A DNA stretch of 14,157 nucleotides. Source: JABHCC01 sp964444375 (GTDB taxonomy: Bacteria > Bacteroidota > Bacteroidia > Bacteroidales > UBA12481). The notes beneath the pieces are model-generated. The model did no database searches. It was not told the origin of the DNA and was given only the letters and a program-made list of their open reading frames with translations. The stretch is taken from the NCBI GenBank assembly GCA_964444375.1, contig CAYUGX010000103.1, positions 1-14,157 of the forward strand, in the 5' to 3' direction. A program made the translations under genes and the position numbers. Positions 1 to 6,671 of the stretch are shown here, piece by piece (the first letter of the stretch is position 1; each line of letters begins with the position of its first letter).

Positions 1-361
1 AGAATCTGATTTTAGGCTTCTTATCCAGGGAGGTGATCCACATTCGGGTGATGACACCCGGGCCTTGATGATCGAGCATCACTTTTTCAATTATTCCTTG
101 AATCGTATCAACCCGAATGAAATTTCAGCCATTATACCCATCGTTGTTTCCATACCAAAACAATGAATCCTTAGACACTGTTCGACGATCATGGCTACTT
201 GCCTGATTGCACGTATAGTATGGATCGGGGTATTTGCAGAAAGCCTCTGTTGATACCATTTCATCCAGCAGAGACTCTAGAGTTATTGTTTTTTTTTGCG
301 TGCAAGACAACAAAAGTGTGCAGCCCAACACTATAACAACCAGCGTTCTAAGATTACTCAT
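1..361 (-). pseudogene. DUF2961 / GH172-type glycoside hydrolase lipoprotein, interrupted by in-frame TGA, runs off window
   Basis: The ATG at 359-361 opens a protein with a lipoprotein signal (lipobox LLSC, C20) and then a stretch typical of the start of DUF2961 proteins: an LLDEM helix, a YTCNQASSHDRR segment (aromatic, Cys, then ASS-x-DRR) and NNDGYNG. A TGA at 125-127 ends the reading frame after 78 codons. The same frame continues without a stop from 124 to 1 and reads NFIRVDT, then EKVMLDHQGPGVITRMWIT, which is the next conserved DUF2961 block. One family protein is therefore split by one stop codon. DUF2961 founded family GH172, which includes alpha-fructofuranosidases and difructose anhydride enzymes. 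The neighbouring GH32 gene, 6 bases upstream, supports a fructan role. The start also carries a run of nine A (coding strand, 289-297). It may be a true nonsense mutation or a sequencing error. The remainder lies outside the window. Confidence 0.72.
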
Positions 362-367
362 ATGAAC

Positions 368-1963
368 TTATTTCCAGATTGATTTAAGCTCATGCACTAC
401 CAAACTATGTATCTTGATCTGCTCGGTATTTCCGTGGAGTACCAGGCCTTCTTCCTTGACCGGTTCTTGGAGTGCTTCAACAAAAACTTTCAGGCCATTT
501 TGGTAGAATATTTCGAACGAAGTGCGATCGATCAGGATTTCCACGTCGAAAACCAGATTTTCTGGATCTTGCTGTGGGGTTTGGTTTCTGTTTAACTCGT
601 CTGAATCCATCGTACAGTACGAATGTCCCTGATAGCTAATTCTTATCTGGGCACCGTCTAAACTTTCCAAACGAGCTTTGATATGAAGTAGATCGTGGTC
701 AATGTTGGCCAATTTCTCATTGATCTGATCTTTGTCCATCCCGCTATACTCATAGGTCTGGGTATAGAGCTGGTTGATCTGTTCAATGGGTTCGCTGAAA
801 AGTCGAATTCCTTCGTTTGTGGTTCTCAATGTCAGTTCGGTGGGGAAGCACATCATCTGATTAAAGGGCATACCTGGCGATGCGATTCGGGCCCAACCGA
901 TTTGAACGCGCTTTAAATCCGGTAGGTTATTATAGGTCTGAGCGGCATAATGGGCACCATAGGTATTGCGGTATTTTCCAGCCCGGGGTAAAAAGTTTTT
1001 GCCGTCAAAGTCACCGAGGAGGTATGAACCTGAGCCCCCATACATGACCCACATCGTATTTGCTGGATCATTATCTATGGGCAGTTCAAATAGTTCAGGG
1101 CACTCATAAAAGCCTTTTACGTAATCTTGTACCTCCCATTCTTTCAGGTTTTTTGAGGTATAGATGTTGACCCCGGCCCGGTGATACAATGCCATCACCC
1201 ACTCTTGGTTGGGCTCGTACCAGATTACCTTCGGATCGCGAGTTGGCCCAACAATTGGATTACCCTCATACTTTGTAAATGTGCGGCCCCGATCTGTGCT
1301 GTAGGCAATGCATTGTGTTTGTTCTTTACCTGCGGCAGTATACGCTGCGATTATCGCATTTTCACCCCAACCAGCCGTATTATTCTTATCGATTACTGCA
1401 CTGCCAGAAAACATCGTGCCCAAAGGATCAGGATACAAAGCATCATTGAGTTCGGTCCAATGTAGCAGATCTGTGCTCACCGCATGTCCCCAATGCATGT
1501 TCTGCCAATGGATTTCATATGGATTGTGTTGGTAGAACAAGTGGTATTCACCATCGAAAAAAACCAATCCGTTCGGGTCATTATTCCAGCCCCTTCGAGA
1601 AGAGAAATGAAATTGTGGTCGTTTTGACTCAACATACAAACTATCTTCACCCGGAAAGGTGTCTGATTGATAGATCTTTCTTAGTCCATACGAGTTCTTT
1701 GAAAATATGAGCTTAAGTGTTTTACCCTTGTAGGCCGAAACGTCTTTGAAAACCCAATAATCCGGTTCCTGATCTGCAATGCGTATTACGCTGTACATCA
1801 GGGTATCACTGCCAATCATGAAGTGAACCATCTGCCGGTCTTTCTCCATATCTATTGGAAAATTCAGGTACTGTTTGTCAATCTCAATTTCTTTGATGAT
1901 TCCCTGGCTGTATAGCGATCCGCCCAGCAAGGTACAAGCGAACAGAACGAATAGTTTTTTCAT
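368..1963 (-). CDS. GH32 fructan hydrolase (levanase / fructan beta-fructosidase type), secreted
   Basis: A 531-residue glycoside hydrolase family 32 enzyme, expected to release fructose from fructans or sucrose-like substrates outside the cytoplasm. All three catalytic motifs are visible: the GWNNDPNG block with nucleophile D129, the TRDP block with transition-state residue D243, and YECPE with acid/base E287. A five-bladed propeller spans about 115-400 and a C-terminal beta-sandwich about 410-531 (FEIFYQNG near 483-490). Residues 21-110 form an extra N-terminal domain common in Bacteroidota levanases. I chose the ATG at 1963 because it gives a clean signal peptide (MKKLFVLFACTLLGG). An ATG at 2050 would add 29 residues ahead of it and swallow the likely promoter. 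The stop lies 6 bases before the DUF2961 gene, so the two are probably co-transcribed. No SusC/SusD genes are visible. Endo versus exo action and linkage preference cannot be read from the sequence. Confidence 0.94.
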   Translation of the reverse strand: MKKLFVLFACTLLGGSLYSQGIIKEIEIDKQYLNFPIDMEKDRQMVHFMIGSDTLMYSVIRIADQEPDYWVFKDVSAYKGKTLKLIFSKNSYGLRKIYQSDTFPGEDSLYVESKRPQFHFSSRRGWNNDPNGLVFFDGEYHLFYQHNPYEIHWQNMHWGHAVSTDLLHWTELNDALYPDPLGTMFSGSAVIDKNNTAGWGENAIIAAYTAAGKEQTQCIAYSTDRGRTFTKYEGNPIVGPTRDPKVIWYEPNQEWVMALYHRAGVNIYTSKNLKEWEVQDYVKGFYECPELFELPIDNDPANTMWVMYGGSGSYLLGDFDGKNFLPRAGKYRNTYGAHYAAQTYNNLPDLKRVQIGWARIASPGMPFNQMMCFPTELTLRTTNEGIRLFSEPIEQINQLYTQTYEYSGMDKDQINEKLANIDHDLLHIKARLESLDGAQIRISYQGHSYCTMDSDELNRNQTPQQDPENLVFDVEILIDRTSFEIFYQNGLKVFVEALQEPVKEEGLVLHGNTEQIKIHSLVVHELKSIWK

Positions 1964-2028
1964 TTTTTCAGGTGTTTGTTGTCCTAAAATTAGAAATTGT
2001 AGTGGTTTTATCTGCCCTCTATTATAAC

Positions 2029-2036
2029 CAAACTTA
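2029..2036 (-). promoter_or_regulatory. Bacteroidota-type -7 element for the GH32 operon
   Basis: On the minus strand this reads TAAGTTTG, an exact match to the Bacteroidota consensus TAnnTTTG. It would give a leader of roughly 60 bases before the GH32 ATG at 1963. No well-spaced -33 TTG was found; the nearest is about 28 bases upstream, longer than usual. Confidence 0.45.
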
Positions 2037-2092
2037 ACACTTGACTGCATCCGGGTATGTTGAACAAGACTAATGCACGGTGTAAAAAGTGC

Positions 2093-2100
2093 TATGTTTG
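2093..2100 (+). promoter_or_regulatory. Bacteroidota-type -7 element for the thioredoxin-like gene
   Basis: TATGTTTG matches TAnnTTTG exactly and lies 16 bases before the ATG at 2117, implying a very short leader. It faces away from the GH32 promoter, so 2029-2100 is a compact divergent promoter region. The -33 element is not convincing. Confidence 0.45.
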
Positions 2101-2116
2101 AGCAAAATTAGTCACT

Positions 2117-3214
2117 ATGATCAAAAAGCTTTGTGTAATCGCAGCCATCGGCATTGGGATAATGGCTTGCAATCCCCAATCTGGCTACCGTATTTCTGGA
2201 ACTTTAGAATCTGATTTTGCCGGAATGGTCTACCTGAAAAAGCCGGTTGGGTATAGTGTCCAAACCGTAGATAGCGCTCAGGTAACAGATAATTCATTCA
2301 CGCTTAGTGGTACGGTTGAGCTGTCAGATGTGTTTATGATCACTTTTGAGGGATCGAAAATAAGACATAAACTGATACTTGATAATGTCAATTATGAAAT
2401 GACTTTCGCCAATACGGAGATATTGAATTCAGTCACTGGTAATAAGTTGCAAGATGACATGAGCCATTTTATTATCGAAATGGGATCTCTGGATAGTCGG
2501 GAGCGTGAATTGATCAATAAGATTTGGCGTGATACGACGACCACACAGAATGAGAAAGATGAGCTCTATGTCGTGTTGAAAGAAGTTAGGGATAATAAGA
2601 TTGATTTGGCCAATACCTACATTGCTGATCATCCGGGTTCCCCTCATACACCAGATGTGTTGAATATTTATATCCGAAACTTCCTGACTAATGATGAGCT
2701 TGATTCTGTCTACCAAACCTTCACCGGGGAGGTAAAGAAAACAAATCGTGGCAACATGCTGGGCAAGTCAATTCAGGCCGTCAGGCGTTCAGCCGTTGGG
2801 CAAGCCATGATTGATTTCTCCATGCCCGGAATGAATGGTGAAGAAATGAAATTGTCAGAACTGGTTAAAGAGAACAAACTGGTTTTTATCGATTTCTGGG
2901 CATCCTGGTGTGGACCTTGCCGGGCTAGTATACCTGAGTTGAAACAAATATACGCCGATTACCATGAACAAGGACTAGAGTTCTTTGCAGTGTCATATGA
3001 CGACAATCGAGAGAATTGGTTGAACGCCATCGAAGAAGAAGAACTACATTGGCCCAATGCCTCCAACCTTAAAGGCTGGGATTGCCCAACAGCAGCTGAT
3101 TATGCCATTCGCGGCATTCCGGCAAGTGTTTTGATAACTCAGGAGGGAATCATCGCCGCACGCAGTTTGCGAGGTCAGGAGCTGCGAGACAAGATTGAGG
3201 AGTTGCTTAAATAG
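2117..3214 (+). CDS. TlpA/ResA-like thioredoxin-fold lipoprotein with DUF4369-type N-terminal domain
   Basis: A 365-residue predicted lipoprotein (signal MIKKLCVIAAIGIGIMAC, lipid Cys C18). Residues about 23-110 form the beta-rich DUF4369-type domain (RISGTLES, VYLKKP, a VDSAQV strand), followed by a helical linker at 110-225. The C-terminal thioredoxin/AhpC-TSA-like domain (about 230-365) carries the active site WASWCGPC with C265 and C268 and a cis-proline loop GIPAS (P335). Such proteins act outside the inner membrane as thiol:disulfide reductases, supporting protein folding or c-type cytochrome maturation. It is the only plus-strand gene here, so it is probably monocistronic. Its substrate is unknown; the octaheme cytochrome about 3.5 kb away would be one client needing reduced CXXCH cysteines, but that is speculation. 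Confidence 0.93.
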   Translation: MIKKLCVIAAIGIGIMACNPQSGYRISGTLESDFAGMVYLKKPVGYSVQTVDSAQVTDNSFTLSGTVELSDVFMITFEGSKIRHKLILDNVNYEMTFANTEILNSVTGNKLQDDMSHFIIEMGSLDSRERELINKIWRDTTTTQNEKDELYVVLKEVRDNKIDLANTYIADHPGSPHTPDVLNIYIRNFLTNDELDSVYQTFTGEVKKTNRGNMLGKSIQAVRRSAVGQAMIDFSMPGMNGEEMKLSELVKENKLVFIDFWASWCGPCRASIPELKQIYADYHEQGLEFFAVSYDDNRENWLNAIEEEELHWPNASNLKGWDCPTAADYAIRGIPASVLITQEGIIAARSLRGQELRDKIEELLK

Positions 3215-3244
3215 TATGTATCATAAAGCCACTGTTATTTATGG

Positions 3245-3264
3245 AGCCACACCGCCATGTGGCT
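3245..3264. terminator. Candidate bidirectional hairpin between convergent genes
   Basis: AGCCACA (3245-3251) pairs with TGTGGCT (3258-3264) across a 6-base loop, in the 62 bases between the thioredoxin stop (3214) and the S9 peptidase stop (3277). A second copy of the left arm, AAAGCCAC at 3225-3232, can pair with GTGGCTTT at 3259-3266 instead, giving an alternative longer-loop hairpin. The T-tract is weak on both strands, so termination efficiency is uncertain. Confidence 0.5.
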
Positions 3265-3276
3265 TTACATACCCGC

Positions 3277-6093
3277 TTATTTCCACTGTGGGACTGTTCT
3301 TGGTTTAGAGTCTTTCTTTCTTTCTGGTTTTTTATACGGAATGCCCTCGGTGATCCATGCTTCGGCTTCTTTTCCTTTTAAGTAGTGGTCGAAATATTGT
3401 TTTAGCTTGACTTGTACATCGAAGCGATTGGCTTTCTGACGAATGCCATGTCCTTCACCATGATAGGACAGGAAGACCACCGGTTTCTTCAAGTAGCGCA
3501 AGATGCTGTAGAAGCCGAATGAATGCTCCCATTGCACCACGTTGTCGGCTGTTCCATGGAATAATAAGAGAGGCGTATCCATGGTATTCGCGTTAAACAC
3601 TGCAGATTCTGAAATATACATGTCTATGCCATTAACCGGATCAACACCAAGGCGTCCTTGTCCAACCATGTAATAATCTTGTTCGTTGCTACCGTCGCCA
3701 ACAATGTCAATGTTGAAGCCCTGAACTAGGTTACTAACACCAGCACCGGCAGCTATAGCCGCAAAACGATTCTTCTGTGTCGAAATATACATGCCACAAT
3801 GACCTCCATAGCTAAATCCTTCATAGCCGATGTATCTTTCATCAACATAACCCAATTCGATTACCTGCCGGATGGCGGCATCAATGCATTCGTGCATGTC
3901 TGAATGCGGTGACCCTACGTTGAAATGGATGTCGGGCTGTAAAACCAAATATCCATCTGAAACATAAAGCATTTCGGTTATTCTTGCGCCTCCTATGCTG
4001 GGTGCGCTGTATGAATACCGATTTTGTGAGAGTTTTTCATATGAATAGACTACCATGGGTAGTTTTTGTCCTTGCTGATAGCTGTCAGGTATACTTAAAA
4101 CTCCCTGCAAAGGAACACCATCGTCATTTGTATAATTAATAAGTATACGCTGTCCCCAATTATATTGCTCCTGTTGTGGATTTGTTGTAGTGAGCTGCGA
4201 TGGGTTTTCAAACCGGGTGTTGCTCAAATAAGCTTCAGGATATTGCGTGTATGATCCCATTTTAAATATGATGGCATCAGAGTTTTCTACTCTCATTACG
4301 CTGCTTCCCCAACGTGACACACCAAATGTTGCTGGTTTAAAGATGAGTTGATGCAGCTTGTTTTTGTTCCATTCATAGAATCCAGCATGTTTGGTTTTGG
4401 TGTGGAAGGCATTCAAAATGAGTGGTTTACTCAAGTCAATGTATCGTTCCTTGGGATTTGACTTGCTGAGAAATCTTTTGTCATCAAGCCTAAAACGAAT
4501 TAGATCATCTGTGCTGGATTCGGTAAGATTCATCGTTTTTTGGCTCGGGTCAAGTGCCACTTTCCAGATGTCAAACAGATGATTCACGACAATGGCGGCT
4601 TCACCTTTAACCCAACCGACAAATCCATAATCTGGTTCTCGTCCCCAATGATCATTCTCTATATTGACGAAAGAAAGATCCAGGTTAGCAGTCAGATTGT
4701 TCATTTTATCATCGACCACACCATAGCTCCAATAGTGTTGGTCTTTCCATAAAATCATGTTTTCTCCGGAAGGGGATAGATGAAAGCTGCCTGGATATGC
4801 TTTAACAATCAGGGATCTTTCTCCGGTGTGCAAATTGACCCGGTAGAGATCATTCCTGGCAATATTCCAGTCTGAGATATAAGACCGGTTATCGGTTCCA
4901 ATGGCCCAATGATCGTTTCCTTTGGTAAAAGAAATTCGCTGAAGTTTTTCGTCCGAAATCTGAATCATTTTCGACTGATCCAGGAGGAGAATAGCGTCAT
5001 AAACTTCATGCTTTTTGCGTTCGGCTTCTTTCATTTGTTGAGACAAGAGTTTTTCATCTTTCCAGTGCCAAACGCTTACCGTTGCCTTGTCTGAATCCTT
5101 GGATTTAGGCTTAGCTTCATCAGTTTCTTCTTTAGGGTATTCATGGATTCTTACAAAGAGACGCTGTCCATCCTGACTCCACTTCAGGTTGTTTTGAAAT
5201 CCTGATGAATCGATGGCCAAACTATAGTTGTCGGGGACACCACTGAATGTGTCTATAGATGTAACTGTACTGCTTATTTTATTTGTCCCGATATTGAGAA
5301 TTTGTAGAATTGAAATGGAGTTGAAGTCAGTATTTTCCCCTTTTTTATTGTACTGGATTGCTGCTAATCCACTTTTATTAGCATTCCAGGTGAGATCAAC
5401 AAACAGATAATTCCCAGAAATCAGGCTTTCTGTAGTCCGCTTTTTTGGATGATAAAGATAAATCCCATTACCACGCTGATCGATTGATTGGATGGTGTAG
5501 GCGATGGTCTCAACATCTTTGTCAATGACATATTCACCGATGTTGCCGATAAAGTGTTCATACTGCTCGTCGAGATCGTAAATCAGTAGACTGTTTTTAT
5601 CACTCGATATAAACAAGTTTGACTCTTCTGGAAATGAGAAGCGTGCACTGGAAAGATACTGTTGTGTAGTACCAGATTCCAGGTTTTTTAACTCTGTACA
5701 GGTTTTATCTTTTTTCTTGTCGTCTTTATTTGTCAGTTGGTAGGCTATCCATTTTGAATCATCAGAAAAGAGGGGTCTGCTTCCTTTAGCTATCTGATAT
5801 TTTATACCAGAGCTTGAATTACAGATATACAACACATCTGTCTTTAAGTTGTCGCCATAGGATGTATAAATAGAATCGCCACTTTGTATACTGTCTTTTT
5901 GTGCTCCTTCCTTTTTTTCAGGTCTTTCGGTCAATGAATACAAAACAGTATACCAGTTGCCATCAGGCGACAGTGTAACCTTGTGATTCCTCCAGGTTTT
6001 CGATTCTTCAATGCTTAATACTCTTTTCTCTTGACCAGTTATCGCAGTAGCAAATAAGCATACTACTACAAAAGCAGTAAAGATCCTTTTCAT
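3277..6093 (-). CDS. S9 family serine peptidase (prolyl oligopeptidase / dipeptidyl peptidase-like), exported
   Basis: A 938-residue exported peptidase with a signal peptide (MKRIFTAFVVVCLFATAITG, then QEK). Residues about 30-650 form a WD/propeller-like region with repeated strand patterns such as VTLSPDGNWY and LKWSQDGQRLFV. Residues about 680-915 form the alpha/beta-hydrolase catalytic domain. The triad is visible: nucleophile S761 in GFSYGG, D850 in HGTADN and H882 in GEGHG. Members cleave short peptides, often after proline or alanine, usually in the periplasm. It is longer than classical DPP4-type enzymes, mostly from a longer propeller region with a charged insertion near 310-370. The tail is rich in Lys/Arg and has no T9SS sorting domain. 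The gene starts 29 bases after the cysteine dioxygenase stop, suggesting one transcript. Confidence 0.93.
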   Translation of the reverse strand: MKRIFTAFVVVCLFATAITGQEKRVLSIEESKTWRNHKVTLSPDGNWYTVLYSLTERPEKKEGAQKDSIQSGDSIYTSYGDNLKTDVLYICNSSSGIKYQIAKGSRPLFSDDSKWIAYQLTNKDDKKKDKTCTELKNLESGTTQQYLSSARFSFPEESNLFISSDKNSLLIYDLDEQYEHFIGNIGEYVIDKDVETIAYTIQSIDQRGNGIYLYHPKKRTTESLISGNYLFVDLTWNANKSGLAAIQYNKKGENTDFNSISILQILNIGTNKISSTVTSIDTFSGVPDNYSLAIDSSGFQNNLKWSQDGQRLFVRIHEYPKEETDEAKPKSKDSDKATVSVWHWKDEKLLSQQMKEAERKKHEVYDAILLLDQSKMIQISDEKLQRISFTKGNDHWAIGTDNRSYISDWNIARNDLYRVNLHTGERSLIVKAYPGSFHLSPSGENMILWKDQHYWSYGVVDDKMNNLTANLDLSFVNIENDHWGREPDYGFVGWVKGEAAIVVNHLFDIWKVALDPSQKTMNLTESSTDDLIRFRLDDKRFLSKSNPKERYIDLSKPLILNAFHTKTKHAGFYEWNKNKLHQLIFKPATFGVSRWGSSVMRVENSDAIIFKMGSYTQYPEAYLSNTRFENPSQLTTTNPQQEQYNWGQRILINYTNDDGVPLQGVLSIPDSYQQGQKLPMVVYSYEKLSQNRYSYSAPSIGGARITEMLYVSDGYLVLQPDIHFNVGSPHSDMHECIDAAIRQVIELGYVDERYIGYEGFSYGGHCGMYISTQKNRFAAIAAGAGVSNLVQGFNIDIVGDGSNEQDYYMVGQGRLGVDPVNGIDMYISESAVFNANTMDTPLLLFHGTADNVVQWEHSFGFYSILRYLKKPVVFLSYHGEGHGIRQKANRFDVQVKLKQYFDHYLKGKEAEAWITEGIPYKKPERKKDSKPRTVPQWK

Positions 6094-6122
6094 AGCCTTA
6101 GTTTTAATATTATTCTAAAGTT

Positions 6123-6575
6123 TTAGGTTTTAAACTGGGGTTTATAGCCCCCAGGTGCATACAAATGCAATGACACAGCATTTTGTTCGGTGCCGTTCCA
6201 AACGCGGTGGAAACCGATTGAATCGTTGATATAGGCTACTTTACCCGGCAAGTTACAGCGAACTTCAATACTTCCGTTGACATACCTGACTTCTTCTGTT
6301 GTAGATCCTTTCAGGATTTTGACCAGGCAGCCTTGCTCAGGATGGCCGTGCATGGGAGACTCCTGTCCCGGTTTCCAACAACAGATCAAGAGGTCATATT
6401 TGGTTTTTGCAATGATCGGGATACGGCAATAGGTTTCATCTTCAAAGGCAAAACGTTCTTCGACCTGAGGAATTTCAAGGGCTAAAAACCACTCCCGGAG
6501 CGTATTTAAATCGGTAAAAGTTGGCTTAATAATAAGAGAATCCAACTCTTTTTCAACTAATTCAAAGCTATTCAT
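6123..6575 (-). CDS. Cysteine dioxygenase-family cupin (type I CDO)
   Basis: A 150-residue cupin matching cysteine dioxygenase, the non-heme iron enzyme that oxidises L-cysteine to cysteine sulfinate in the cytoplasm. Numbered from the ATG at 6575, the iron ligands are H76 and H78 (SPMHGHPEQGC) and H123 (GFHRVWNG). C83 and Y139 (LHLYAP) are both present, as in CDOs that form the Cys-Tyr cross-link; many bacterial CDOs have Gly at the Cys position. R51 (TYCR) fits the substrate carboxylate-binding Arg, and CWKPGQESP precedes the metal site. I prefer the ATG at 6575 over an in-frame TTG at 6584 that adds three residues. A thiol dioxygenase using another substrate, such as 3-mercaptopropionate, is less likely given C83 and R51. 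The S9 peptidase gene follows after 29 bases; a functional link (peptide-derived cysteine) is only a guess. Confidence 0.88.
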   Translation of the reverse strand: MNSFELVEKELDSLIIKPTFTDLNTLREWFLALEIPQVEERFAFEDETYCRIPIIAKTKYDLLICCWKPGQESPMHGHPEQGCLVKILKGSTTEEVRYVNGSIEVRCNLPGKVAYINDSIGFHRVWNGTEQNAVSLHLYAPGGYKPQFKT

Positions 6576-6598
6576 GGGGATCAATATACATAAAAATC

Positions 6599-6634
6599 AA
6601 AAAAAAGAGAGTGATCTGTCTAGATCACTCTCTT
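6599..6634 (-). terminator. Strong intrinsic terminator of the octaheme cytochrome gene
   Basis: A perfect 13-bp inverted repeat (6605-6617 with 6622-6634, arms AAGAGAGTGATCT and AGATCACTCTCTT) encloses a 4-base loop. On the minus strand it is followed by an uninterrupted T-tract (8 T counting the stem end, 6606-6599). It lies 37 bases after the cytochrome stop and ends 23 bases before the cysteine dioxygenase ATG. Confidence 0.9.
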
Positions 6635-6671
6635 CTATGAAATACGAAAAGATTTGAAAAATTACCGGTTT

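Noticed and set aside
86..127. Possible selenocysteine readthrough of the TGA, with a downstream hairpin (TTCAA/TTGAA arms at 86-90 and 98-102)
   Set aside because: The stem is only five A/T-rich pairs, and no DUF2961 enzyme is known to me to use selenocysteine. A nonsense mutation or sequence error is simpler.
1964..2050. Upstream ATG at 2050 as the GH32 start
   Set aside because: It would place 29 non-hydrophobic residues ahead of a clear signal peptide and run across the best promoter match.
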